From Marinimicrobium hydrolyticum (lineage in GTDB: Bacteria; Pseudomonadota; Gammaproteobacteria; Pseudomonadales; Cellvibrionaceae), in contig NZ_JAVDDU010000004.1 of the NCBI RefSeq assembly GCF_030848505.1, forward strand, positions 359,915 to 423,914: a stretch of 64,000 nt of DNA, written 5' to 3'. The notes below the pieces were generated by a model. That model did not search any database. It was given only the letters and a program-made list of their open reading frames with translations, and was not told the origin of the DNA. Below are positions 9,383-17,480 of this stretch, in pieces. Each line of letters starts with the position of its first letter. Position 1 is the stretch's first letter. The position numbers and the translations under genes were made by a program.

Positions 9383-9411
9383 GTTTCAATTGCAACAGAT
9401 TCTGCTACAAT
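9383..9411 (+). promoter_or_regulatory. Promoter and operator candidate of the Xre/RES toxin-antitoxin locus
   Basis: GTTTCAATTGCAAC at 9383-9396 is a near-perfect palindrome (one mismatched pair) directly upstream of TACAAT at 9406-9411, a likely -10 box about 30 bases before the antitoxin ATG. Autorepression by the antitoxin complex is usual for such loci. Confidence 0.45.
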
Positions 9412-9443
9412 AAATTAAAACCGCTGCAAAACCGGGGTGCCCC

Positions 9444-9830
9444 ATGAAAGCAGAATACGCCTTGCCCGCTCCCGAGCGGGGGGAAATCGCCAAGATGCTG
9501 ATGGCTCTGTTCGATCACTGGAAACTGAGCACAGAAGATCGCCTTGAGCTGCTAGGCCTCGCCCCCAGCAACCGTGCGGCCTTGACCCGGTATCGCCGGG
9601 GCGAGCCTTTCGCCCAGAGTCGGGATTTATTAGAACGGGCCGGTATACTGCTTGGCATTCACAAAAGCCTGCGCTTGCTGTTCCCCCACAACCGGGAACT
9701 GGCCTACAGCTGGATGACCACCCGCAACAAAGCCATGGGCGGCATGACGCCCACCGAAGCGATTAAGGAATACGGATTTCCCGGCCTATTGATGGTACGG
9801 GCCTACCTGGACCGCGCACGAGGGAACTGA
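9444..9830 (+). CDS. Antitoxin of the Xre/MbcA/ParS family
   Basis: A 128-residue protein with an Xre-like N-terminal part ([13 protein letters not shown]) and a C-terminal MbcA/ParS toxin-binding domain (about 72-128), marked by [40 protein letters not shown]. In characterised RES-Xre systems this protein neutralises the NAD-degrading RES toxin and represses the operon. The stop codon overlaps the toxin start by one base, as expected for a translationally coupled antitoxin-first pair. Confidence 0.9.
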   Translation: MKAEYALPAPERGEIAKMLMALFDHWKLSTEDRLELLGLAPSNRAALTRYRRGEPFAQSRDLLERAGILLGIHKSLRLLFPHNRELAYSWMTTRNKAMGGMTPTEAIKEYGFPGLLMVRAYLDRARGN

Positions 9831-10540
9831 TGACCGAGCTCTTTGACGATGTCAAAAATTACAATTGCGACAGGGACCTGTTCAGAAACATCGTTTCCCT
9901 GCGCGACAGCCAAGACCTTTTCGACGACCTGAGCGACGCCCCGCAAGCTTGGGAAGCCGCCCAGGCCCTGGAAATGGCCAGCAAACCCTATCCCTACGTA
10001 AGCCCCCAAGCGGTCATCGATCGGCCGTTTGAAGAATCCGCTTACTACCAAGCCATCCAGTACCCTTTCAACAATTGGGCCCAAAGTCGCTACAGCGACG
10101 GCACCTACGGCGTTTGGTACGGCGCCGATGCACTCACCACCACCATTCATGAAACCGCCTACCACTGGGTTAACGGCCTACTGGCCGATGTGGGCTGGCA
10201 GAACCTACTGGGCGTGCGCATCGAGCGCAAAGTCTACAAAGTGCACTGCCAGTCCTTGTTGTTGGACTTTCGCCACCTAGTCGGCGAATATCCCGGCCTT
10301 ATCGACCCCAACAGTTACCAATACACCCAACACATCGGCAACCGCATCCACCGCGAAGGCCACCCCGGCCTGGTCAGTCACTCCGCTCGTTGTACCGGCG
10401 AAGTCTACGGCGTCTTCTCCGCCCAAGCTCTGTCGACACCGCGCGCCTATTGCTACTTAAGCTATCGACTGGAAGAGTCCGGCGTGCGGGTTGAAAGAGC
10501 GCCGGGCGAAACCCTGCTGATGTTTTCAGCAACACAGTAG
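9830..10540 (+). CDS. RES-domain toxin (NAD-depleting)
   Basis: A 236-residue RES-domain protein. Known RES toxins degrade NAD and resemble ADP-ribosyltransferases. Motifs include SRYSDGTYGVWYGAD, TTIHETAYHWV (the family glutamate) and a late HSARCTGEVYGVFSAQAL segment with the conserved serine region. It is somewhat longer than minimal RES toxins (about 150-180 residues) because of about 60 extra N-terminal residues. It is coupled to the antitoxin gene by a TGATG overlap. Confidence 0.88.
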   Translation: MTELFDDVKNYNCDRDLFRNIVSLRDSQDLFDDLSDAPQAWEAAQALEMASKPYPYVSPQAVIDRPFEESAYYQAIQYPFNNWAQSRYSDGTYGVWYGADALTTTIHETAYHWVNGLLADVGWQNLLGVRIERKVYKVHCQSLLLDFRHLVGEYPGLIDPNSYQYTQHIGNRIHREGHPGLVSHSARCTGEVYGVFSAQALSTPRAYCYLSYRLEESGVRVERAPGETLLMFSATQ

Positions 10541-10662
10541 GTCCAACCTGATGCAGCTGCGGATAGTCGATAGTTCTGTAGCGTTTTGGTCATCTTCCGA
10601 TTGCGGTTTGTTTTTCAGCTGCTGAGAAGCGATCACTACAACTAAAAACAAACACTAGACGA

Positions 10663-10683
10663 TATACGCCATTGGCGTATAAT
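10663..10683 (+). promoter_or_regulatory. Operator and -10 box of the HigBA-like locus
   Basis: TATACGCC-ATT-GGCGTATA at 10663-10681 is a perfect 8-base inverted repeat. It overlaps a TATAAT box at 10678-10683 only 9 bases before the toxin ATG, so a protein bound there would block the promoter. The likely ligand is the HTH antitoxin encoded just downstream. The short distance also suggests a nearly leaderless toxin transcript. Confidence 0.65.
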
Positions 10684-10691
10684 CAAAGCCT

Positions 10692-11015
10692 ATGGTTATC
10701 GTAGAAACAAGTATGTTCACTCGTCGTATCAAAGAACTGATGAGCGACGATGATTATAAGGACTTACAGGAAGCACTGGTTAATCGGCCGGATATGGGTG
10801 CGATCATCCAGGGTACGGGCGGTCTAAGGAAAGTACGATGGAAACTGGAAGGTCGCGGCAAAAGTGGTGGTATCCGAGCCATCTATTATTGGGTCACAGC
10901 GGATGAGCATATTTACATGCTCTTGGCGTACCCCAAAAATGAACAGGATAACCTAACGTTAGAGCAAAAAAAGGCGCTGAAATCGATTGTTGAGAGGTGG
11001 TCAGATGCAAAATGA
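10692..11015 (+). CDS. RelE/HigB-family toxin
   Basis: A 107-residue RelE-superfamily protein. Landmarks are MFTRRIKELMSDDDY at the N terminus, GTGGLRKVRWKLEGRGKSGGIRAIYYW in the core and HIYMLLAYPKNEQDNL near the end. This layout matches the HigB2-type mRNA interferases encoded with NadS/HigA antitoxins. The family cleaves translated mRNA on the ribosome. The toxin-first order also fits HigBA systems. The antitoxin start lies inside the end of this gene. Confidence 0.88.
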   Translation: MVIVETSMFTRRIKELMSDDDYKDLQEALVNRPDMGAIIQGTGGLRKVRWKLEGRGKSGGIRAIYYWVTADEHIYMLLAYPKNEQDNLTLEQKKALKSIVERWSDAK

Positions 11016-11295
11016 GATGTTCGATGATTTGCTGGCCAGTGTGCAGCAAATGGACGAAATCGTCCAAGGTAAAAAGGCGGCGGCCCATGTCACTGAATAC
11101 CCCGAACCGGAAGTTAAGGTAATCCGGGAAAAGACAGGGCTTTCTCAGGTACGCTTTGCCTCCATGATTGGTGTGAGCAAACGGACCCTGGAGAACTGGG
11201 AGCAAGGTCGACGCCATCCGACAGGACCCGCCAAAGCGCTGCTGCGCATCCTGGAAGCCGACCCAAAGAACGCCTTGCGGGCGCTTCACGGCTAG
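11005..11295 (+). CDS. HigA/NadS-type HTH antitoxin
   Basis: A 96-residue HTH protein. VIREKTGLSQVRFASMIGVSKRTLENWEQGRRHPTG is a clear Xre-type helix-turn-helix, and the C terminus KALLRILEADPKNAL is typical of NadS-like antitoxins. I chose the ATG at 11005 because GAGAGGTGG precedes it; it overlaps the toxin gene by 11 bases. It should bind the toxin and repress through the inverted repeat at 10663-10681. Confidence 0.9.
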   Translation: MQNEMFDDLLASVQQMDEIVQGKKAAAHVTEYPEPEVKVIREKTGLSQVRFASMIGVSKRTLENWEQGRRHPTGPAKALLRILEADPKNALRALHG

Positions 11296-11328
11296 TCCAA
11301 GGCAGCCAAAATATACGGTCCTAAAGTA

Positions 11329-11796
11329 TCAGTGGTCGTGACTGTTGCCGTTCACCTCGGGCAGTGACTGCACGCCCAGTCCATGCTCAAACACCAACTT
11401 GCCACCGTGATTGGCGGTCACTGCCACCAACCCCAACGCCACCACAAACATCACCCCCGCCGCGTGCCGCGTCCAACGCTGAGGCGCAAAAAACAATGCC
11501 GCGCCCAGCAGGTAAACGATGGTTGCGGCAATTGCCCAATTGCGATGCACATGCATGGCCGCGTGAGCGGCTTCGTCGTGGGGCACGGTGTCGTAGGCGA
11601 CGAAACCGGTGAAGGCCGTGGCCAACACCGCCGCCGTTCCCAGCCCCACCAGCCACTTCTGGCCATCCACCAATTCCCGCTGCCGACGCGCCCAGGGCAA
11701 ACTCCATAACAGCAGCTGCAATAAGCCCGTTAGCATTAAAAGCGACACCCCAAAATTTACAAACATCGGGTGCCAAAGATAGGGTTCGTCCACCAT
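11329..11796 (-). CDS. DUF2231-type four-helix membrane protein
   Basis: A 155-residue membrane protein beginning MVDEPYLWHPMFVNFGVSLL, the start usual for DUF2231 proteins. It has four hydrophobic helices, two with histidines that could bind haem (HVHRNWAIAATI and HPMFVNFG), and a His-rich C terminus. The role is unknown; relatives often accompany cytochromes or copper proteins. The start at 11796 is supported by AAGGAG; 22 further open codons upstream lack such a signal. Confidence 0.75.
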   Translation of the reverse strand: MVDEPYLWHPMFVNFGVSLLMLTGLLQLLLWSLPWARRQRELVDGQKWLVGLGTAAVLATAFTGFVAYDTVPHDEAAHAAMHVHRNWAIAATIVYLLGAALFFAPQRWTRHAAGVMFVVALGLVAVTANHGGKLVFEHGLGVQSLPEVNGNSHDH

Positions 11797-11927
11797 AGTT
11801 TGCTCCTTAAGTTGGTCAATCCCCTGAGAGGTTAGTCCACCCGAACCAAGACTGGGTTTCAACTGCTACCAAAGTCACATAGGTGTGTGGCCAAACGATA
11901 TAACAATCAACCAAGCGCTTTCTTTAC

Positions 11928-11962
11928 AGTACTTCCCAGAGTACTATTAACAGTATTGTTAA
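11928..11962 (+). promoter_or_regulatory. Operator candidates of the Phd/RelE-like toxin-antitoxin locus
   Basis: Two palindromes stand side by side before the antitoxin gene. AGTACT-N6-AGTACT spans 11928-11945, and TTAACA-GTAT-TGTTAA, a perfect 6-base inverted repeat, spans 11947-11962. The second ends 13 bases before the antitoxin ATG. Phd/YefM antitoxins repress their own promoters through such sites. Confidence 0.6.
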
Positions 11963-11975
11963 AGAGGTGCTACCA

Positions 11976-12233
11976 ATGAACACGTTAACCGCCAATGATC
12001 TGAAAACCCGCGGTGTTAGTGCCGTCGAAGAGGGTTTGCAGTATAGCGACGAGTTGTCGATTTCAGTACGAGGTCAGCAGCGCTATGTAGTGATGTCCGT
12101 TGAAACCTACAATCGCCTGCGCGAGCTGGAATTGGCAGCCGCTGTGGCTGAAGCCAAAGCTGATTACCACGCTGGGCGCTACACCACTGAAAGCGTGGAG
12201 GAACACATGAAGCGGGTCAGGGATGAGCTATAG
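11976..12233 (+). CDS. Phd/YefM-family antitoxin
   Basis: An 85-residue protein with the Phd/YefM DNA-binding fold: LTANDLKTRGVSAVEEGL, then ELSISVRGQQRYVVMSVETYNRLRELEL. The charged C-terminal tail (about 50-85) would wrap the toxin. The ATG at 11976 follows AGAGGTG. The toxin start at 12223 lies within the last codons, so the two are translationally coupled. Confidence 0.9.
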   Translation: MNTLTANDLKTRGVSAVEEGLQYSDELSISVRGQQRYVVMSVETYNRLRELELAAAVAEAKADYHAGRYTTESVEEHMKRVRDEL

Positions 12234-12498
12234 GCTGATTTACACGGACAGTTATATACGCCGGGCAAAGAAGTTCTTGAAGCGCCACCCGCAGGTGCTA
12301 GGACAATACGAAAAAACTCTGCAGTTGCTAGAACTGAATCCCCACCACCCCTCTTTGCGATTGCATGGCCTGCAGGGTGCGCTCAGTGGGTTGTCCTCTG
12401 TGTCGATCACTATGAGCTACCGCATTGTGTTGGAGTTCGTCATTCAAGATCGCGACATTATCTTAATTGATGTTGGCAATCATGATCACGTCTACTAA
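12223..12498 (+). CDS. RelE/ParE-family toxin
   Basis: A 91-residue RelE/YafQ-like protein with the family layout: YTDSYIRRAKKFLKRHPQV helix, HPSLRLHGLQGALSGLSSVSI strand region, SYRIVLEF, and a C-terminal IDVGNHDHVY in which histidines and tyrosine occupy the usual catalytic end. It is probably a ribosome-dependent mRNA interferase; ParE-type gyrase poisoning cannot be excluded. The overlap with the antitoxin gene is 11 bases. Confidence 0.88.
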   Translation: MSYRLIYTDSYIRRAKKFLKRHPQVLGQYEKTLQLLELNPHHPSLRLHGLQGALSGLSSVSITMSYRIVLEFVIQDRDIILIDVGNHDHVY

Positions 12499-12603
12499 TC
12501 CCACTCGCCAGCAATTTCGTTAATACCTCAGGCAAGTAAAGGTATGGCGCGTTTATTTCCTTTTAGTCTTTGTGCGCCAGTCCGCTTGGGCTAAGCTTTT
12601 AGT

Positions 12604-12622
12604 GATAGTGAGAATGATTCTC
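12604..12622 (+). promoter_or_regulatory. Fur box candidate
   Basis: GATAGTGAGAATGATTCTC matches 15 of 19 positions of the Fur consensus GATAATGATAATCATTATC. It lies 60 bases before the TonB-type gene, where Fur would be expected to repress in iron-replete cells. Confidence 0.65.
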
Positions 12623-12682
12623 GAAGTTCATAAGCTGAAAACGCTTATTGAATCTAAAGGCTGCCTTAAGGAGGTAAGTGCT

Positions 12683-13288
12683 ATGCGTGTTTCCCAGATA
12701 AACGCCGTGCCAATGGCCATGGTCACCACCCTCGGTTTACTCCTACTCATGAGTTCCTTAATTAACGTGGAGTTCGAATTGCCCACCTGGTCACCACCCA
12801 CGGTATCGGTCGATGTGGTGATGCCCAAAACAGAGGTAGAGCCACCCCGACCGCTGCCCCCTGAGAGGCCCGCCGATCCAGTCCAGCCGCCGCCCCCCAT
12901 CCCGATCACGGTAGACATACCCAATCCCGGGACGGGAACCGCGATCAATATAGCGCCTCCGACCACGATCACCCCGTCGCACAACCCGGGCGTACACCAT
13001 GGTGACTTAATGCCGATTGTTCAGGTGGCGCCCCAGTACCCCCGCGCGGCGCTAACTCGAGGCCTGGAGGGCTACGTAACCCTGAGTTTCACCGTTACCA
13101 CCACCGGCCGGACTCGGGATCCAGTGGTCGTCAATGCCATTACCAAAGACGGCACACCAACTTCCGTGTTTGACCGCGCCGCCATCGCCGCCGTGCAAAA
13201 CTTCCGATACAGTCCGCAAATTGAAAATGGCGTCCCGGTAGAAGTGCATAACGTCAGAACCCGGCTTGTGTTTGAACTGGCGAACTAA
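12683..13288 (+). CDS. TonB-family energy transducer
   Basis: A 201-residue protein with one N-terminal membrane helix (about 10-27), a proline-rich periplasmic spacer (about 52-75, PPRPLPPERP and QPPPPIPI) and a C-terminal TonB domain (about 115-200: YPRAALTRGLEGYVTLSFTV, AAIAAVQNFRYSP). TonB proteins pass proton-motive energy from ExbBD to outer-membrane receptors for iron chelates or oligosaccharides. No exbB or exbD is in the window. AAGGAGG precedes the ATG at 12683, which I prefer to an upstream ATG at 12572. A Fur-box-like site lies upstream. Confidence 0.88.
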   Translation: MRVSQINAVPMAMVTTLGLLLLMSSLINVEFELPTWSPPTVSVDVVMPKTEVEPPRPLPPERPADPVQPPPPIPITVDIPNPGTGTAINIAPPTTITPSHNPGVHHGDLMPIVQVAPQYPRAALTRGLEGYVTLSFTVTTTGRTRDPVVVNAITKDGTPTSVFDRAAIAAVQNFRYSPQIENGVPVEVHNVRTRLVFELAN

Positions 13289-13298
13289 TAAGGCAAAC

Positions 13299-13337
13299 CG
13301 CCCCTGAAATACCGTACCTACCGGTAATTCAGGGGCG
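13299..13337 (+). terminator. Terminator after the TonB-type gene
   Basis: CGCCCCTGAAATACCG and CGGTAATTCAGGGGCG form a 16-base stem with one mismatch around a 7-base loop, followed by CGCTTTTAT. This is a strong Rho-independent terminator candidate for the gene that ends at 13288. Confidence 0.7.
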
Positions 13338-13499
13338 CGCTTTTATCGCGCATTCTCCTTCTGACTTCTCCATTCGGACCAAGGCTGGATCTCAAACGCC
13401 TTAAGTCCCGATTCAGTGTCGTGAATGGGTGAATCGACTGCTAAGAATTTCTTAGTAGTTCACGGGGCTGGTTCCCATCACGAAAGCTGGTTCGTTTCA

Positions 13500-16400
13500 T
13501 CACGCCTGCGCTTTCCGCCATCGCACTTCCTCCACCCAACAATAAAGCACCGGCACCACAAACATACTCAGCAAAACGAACGTGAGGCCGCCCACGGTGG
13601 GAATGGCCATGGGGATCATCAGGTCCGCGCCGCGGCCCGTGGCAGTGAGTACTGGCAGTAGCGCCAGGATGGTGGTGGCCGAAGTCATCAGGCAGGGGCG
13701 AACCCGGCGCTGGGCGGCTTCTATGGTGTGAGCGCGAATTTCTTTGAGGGTGCGCGTGGAGCCTTCGGCGAATTGCTGTTTTAAATAAGTGGCCATTACC
13801 ACACCGTCGTCCACGGCGATGCCGAACAAGGCCAAGAAGCCAACCCAAACCGCAATGCTGAGGTTGACCGGTTGCAGTTGAAACAACTCGCGTATATTTA
13901 CGCCCAATAGGGAGAAGTTTCCGAACCACTCCTGGCCGTACAGGTAGATCATGACAAAGCCACCCGCCCAGGCGACGACGACGCCGCTAAACACAATCAG
14001 TGCGGTGGACACGGCCCTAAACTGGAAGTACAGAATTAAAAAGATCAGCACCAGCGAGAGCGGCACTACCAGCTGCAATGTTTGACTGGCGCGCACTTGG
14101 TGCTCGTAACTGCCGGCGAAGCTGTAGCTGACACCCGATGGCAACACCAGATTGCCGCTACGGATGCGGTTCTCCAGATGTTCCGCCGCCGCTTCCACCA
14201 CATCCACTTCGGCGAGGCCGGGGAGCCCCCCGAAAGTGACATAAGCGGTGAGAAAGGTGTTCTCGGTGCGGATCATTTGTGGGCCGCGCACGTAGTGAAT
14301 GTCCGCTAGATCCGCCAGCGGCACCTGATTACCATCAGCGGCGGTGACCAATACCCGCTCCATCTGCTCCAGTGATTGGCGGTGTTCGCGTTGATAACGC
14401 ACGCGCAGGGGGTAGCGTTCCCGGCCTTCAATGCTGCGGCTGACTTCCATGCCGCCAATGGCGGCGGCGATGGTGTTTTGCACCTGGACCACGTTTAGTC
14501 CGTGCCGGGCGCTGCGCTCGCGGTCCACGTGAATTTCCAGCCAGGGCTTGCCTACCACCCGTTCCGCGCTGACGGTGTCGGCGCGCACGCCGGTGACTTC
14601 GCGCAGCTCGCGTTCCAGCGCCAGAGCCGAGCTTTCCAAAGTTTCCAAATCAGGTGCTGCGACTTTGACGCCCATGGCGGCGCGCATGCCGGTTTGTAGC
14701 ATCAGTTGCCGGGTTTCGATGGGCTGCAGTTTTGGCGCCGAGGTGGTGCCCGGCAACTGCGCCGCTTGAACGATTTCCTGCCAGATGTCGTCTGGGCTGC
14801 GGATGTGATCGCGCCACTGCCGATAGGGTCGGCCGCGGCGGTCGGGGATCAGCTCGCCCTGTTCGTCGCGCTCAAATTCTCCGGCTCGGCGGTTGTAGCG
14901 GAAGTTAACGCGCCGGCCTTGAGCGTCAGTCACGAATTCGCTTTTGTACTGGATGATGGTTTCCAGCATGGACAAGGGCGCGGGGTCCAGCGGGGTTTCC
15001 GCGCGGCCAATTTTGCCCACCACGGTATCCACTTCCGGAATCTCCGCAATGGCGCGGTCCTGTTGGCTCACCACCTCCAGCACTTCTCCGATGGAGGCAT
15101 GGGGCATGGTGGTGGGCATCCACAAGAAGGTGCCTTCATCCAGCGCGGGCATAAACTCCCGGCCCAGACCGGGAAACGCGTGGGACATGGCCGACCAGGG
15201 TCGGCTCTCGCGCAGGGACTGGCCGCCACCGACGACTCTATCCAGGGTGTTGGGCAGTACGCCAAAGACCCGGTCAAAGCCCAACCAGATGTTTCCGCCC
15301 AGCATCACCAATAACAATGGCAACGCCAGGAAGGCTCGTTTGTGGTCCAGGCACCATCCCAAAATAGAGCGATAAAAGCGGATAAAAACCGCGAACAACC
15401 CCAAAATAGCGCCGAAAATCAGCGCAATAAACAAAACGTTACGCACGCCACCGGCGCCGGGGCCCAAGGGTTCCCACACACCGGATAGCAGGAAAACCAC
15501 AAACACCACGCCCAGTATCAGCGGCAAGTGGTGTAAGCGTTGCTGGGCAAAAGGAGGCAGTCGGCGTAGCCCGGTTTCTTGCCATGCCTGAACCTGGGGC
15601 TGATGCTTGGCCCACAGGGACCACACCGCTAAAGCGGCCGGGAGGAAGGCGATTAAACCGACCCAAAGCCAACCGTTGGTGGCGGCGATAACCCATAAAC
15701 CCAGCGCCAATCCCGCCCAGGCCAGGCCGGCACGACGCGGTCCCAGTGGTTTGCGATCTTTGAGCAGCGCATGCAACAGCGCCGGAACCAAGGTAAGGGC
15801 CAAAAACACCGACGCCAACAGCACCAGTGTTTTGGTATACGCCAGCGGGGTAAACAATCGGCCTTCAGCACCGGTCATCACAAACACCGGCAAAAAGCTG
15901 ATAATTGTGGTGCTTATTGCGGTGATGATCGCCGAACTGACTTCCCGTGTGCCTAAGTAAACGACCTGGTGAATCGGCGCCTGAGGGCTGGCTTGTCGAT
16001 GCCGCAGCACGTTGTCGGTGATGATTATGCCCATATCGACAATGGTGCCGATGGCTATGGCAATACCCGCCAGGGCGACAATATTGGCTTCCACACCCAG
16101 CAGCTTCATACCGATAAAGGTCATGAGTACCGCCATGGGCAGCATCAAGCCCACCGCGAAAACCGCGCGCACATGGGCGAGAAGGACCAGAATCACCACG
16201 ATGGTGACTAGGAGCTGTTGGAGTAGGGCGTCACTCAGTGTGCCCAGGGTTTCATTGATCAGTTCGGTGCGGTCATAAAACGGCACAAGGGTGACTTGGC
16301 TCAGTGTTAGCCAGTCTGGGCTGTGGGCACTGTGCTCGCGCAGCCAGGCGCGCCAAGGTTCCTGTGCATGGGGGTCGCTGTTGTGAAATTCGGGTAACCC

Positions 16401-17480
16401 CTGACGTTGGGCGAAAGTCGCCACTTGGTCATGATCGGTGCGAGTCCAGTCCACCACGGCCCGTGCGGGCAGGGCTACGCTGATTTCCTCGATCTGGGCT
16501 TTGACGTTTTGAATCGCCGCCTGGGGGTTAAAGCCTTCGCGAACCGTCACCACGCCACCGACCGCCTCGGAGCCGTCCACATCCAGTGCGCCCCGGCGCT
16601 CGGCGGGTCCGAGGGCAACGTCAGCCACGTCCTTCACGCGTAAGGGGACTTGGTCCGGGCCGGAGCGCACCACCGCCTGACGAATATCCTCCACGTTGCG
16701 AATCAAGCCCACGCCGCGCACCAGGTACTCCACCCGGTTGATTTCCGTAGTGCCGGCGCCCACATCCAGGTTGCTGTCGGCCACAGCCGCCATCACCTGT
16801 TCTAAAGTGGCGCCGTGCACGCGCAGTGCTTCCGGGTCTACGTCCACCTGATATTCGCGCACGTGTCCGCCGATGCCCGCCACTTCGCTGATGCCCTCGG
16901 CGGACAGCAAACCAAAGCGCACGGTCCAATCTTGCAAGCTGCGCAGTTCGTACAAATCCCAGCCACCGGCCGGGTTGCCTTGGGGGTCGCGACCCTCCAG
17001 GGTGTACCAAAACACCTGCCCAAGGGCGGTGGCGTCCGGCCCCAAAGCCGGCTGAACTCCGGCGGGTAAGGTGTCGGGTGCGAGGCTGCTAAGTTTTTCC
17101 AACAGCCGCGAACGGGACCAGTAAAACTCCACATCTTCGTCGAAAATCACCGCAATGCTTGAGAAACCGAACATGGACAGGCTGCGCACGTCCTGGACGC
17201 CGGCTACCCCCATCAGGGCGCTGCTGAGCGGGTAGGTGATCTGGTCTTCCACATCTTGGGGCGAGCGCCCAGGCCATTCGGTAAAGACAATTTGTTGGTT
17301 CTCGCCCAGGTTGGGAATGGCATCCACCGCCACGGGCGCGCGCACCATGCCGGTGTCCCAGTCAAACGGGGCTACGGCTAGCCCCCACAGCACCAGGAGT
17401 GCGGTGGCCAACCCGACCACCAGTTTCTCGCGTACACAAAAATCGATTAAGCGGCCCAGCCCGCGTGGAGACTCACCCAT
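13500..17480 (-). CDS. cusA: CusA-type RND copper/silver efflux pump, extended form
   Basis: A 1326-residue heavy-metal RND permease, about 280 longer than E. coli CusA. The three CusA metal-relay methionines are present: M788 (TFLWM), M838 (LSMLET) and M927 (RQLMLQTG), pointing to Cu(I)/Ag(I). The proton-relay region reads GIAIAIGTIVDMGIIITDN with D482. Extra sequence sits at about 350-400 (soluble) and about 580-740, where several additional hydrophobic segments lie before GREFMPALDEG. It pumps metal from periplasm or cytoplasm through the CusCBA channel. The start overlaps the adaptor gene by 8 bases. Confidence 0.92.
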   Translation of the reverse strand: MGESPRGLGRLIDFCVREKLVVGLATALLVLWGLAVAPFDWDTGMVRAPVAVDAIPNLGENQQIVFTEWPGRSPQDVEDQITYPLSSALMGVAGVQDVRSLSMFGFSSIAVIFDEDVEFYWSRSRLLEKLSSLAPDTLPAGVQPALGPDATALGQVFWYTLEGRDPQGNPAGGWDLYELRSLQDWTVRFGLLSAEGISEVAGIGGHVREYQVDVDPEALRVHGATLEQVMAAVADSNLDVGAGTTEINRVEYLVRGVGLIRNVEDIRQAVVRSGPDQVPLRVKDVADVALGPAERRGALDVDGSEAVGGVVTVREGFNPQAAIQNVKAQIEEISVALPARAVVDWTRTDHDQVATFAQRQGLPEFHNSDPHAQEPWRAWLREHSAHSPDWLTLSQVTLVPFYDRTELINETLGTLSDALLQQLLVTIVVILVLLAHVRAVFAVGLMLPMAVLMTFIGMKLLGVEANIVALAGIAIAIGTIVDMGIIITDNVLRHRQASPQAPIHQVVYLGTREVSSAIITAISTTIISFLPVFVMTGAEGRLFTPLAYTKTLVLLASVFLALTLVPALLHALLKDRKPLGPRRAGLAWAGLALGLWVIAATNGWLWVGLIAFLPAALAVWSLWAKHQPQVQAWQETGLRRLPPFAQQRLHHLPLILGVVFVVFLLSGVWEPLGPGAGGVRNVLFIALIFGAILGLFAVFIRFYRSILGWCLDHKRAFLALPLLLVMLGGNIWLGFDRVFGVLPNTLDRVVGGGQSLRESRPWSAMSHAFPGLGREFMPALDEGTFLWMPTTMPHASIGEVLEVVSQQDRAIAEIPEVDTVVGKIGRAETPLDPAPLSMLETIIQYKSEFVTDAQGRRVNFRYNRRAGEFERDEQGELIPDRRGRPYRQWRDHIRSPDDIWQEIVQAAQLPGTTSAPKLQPIETRQLMLQTGMRAAMGVKVAAPDLETLESSALALERELREVTGVRADTVSAERVVGKPWLEIHVDRERSARHGLNVVQVQNTIAAAIGGMEVSRSIEGRERYPLRVRYQREHRQSLEQMERVLVTAADGNQVPLADLADIHYVRGPQMIRTENTFLTAYVTFGGLPGLAEVDVVEAAAEHLENRIRSGNLVLPSGVSYSFAGSYEHQVRASQTLQLVVPLSLVLIFLILYFQFRAVSTALIVFSGVVVAWAGGFVMIYLYGQEWFGNFSLLGVNIRELFQLQPVNLSIAVWVGFLALFGIAVDDGVVMATYLKQQFAEGSTRTLKEIRAHTIEAAQRRVRPCLMTSATTILALLPVLTATGRGADLMIPMAIPTVGGLTFVLLSMFVVPVLYCWVEEVRWRKAQA

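Noticed and set aside
14706..15314. A 202-codon open frame antisense to cusA
   Set aside because: Lies wholly within the well-supported cusA gene and shows no recognisable product.
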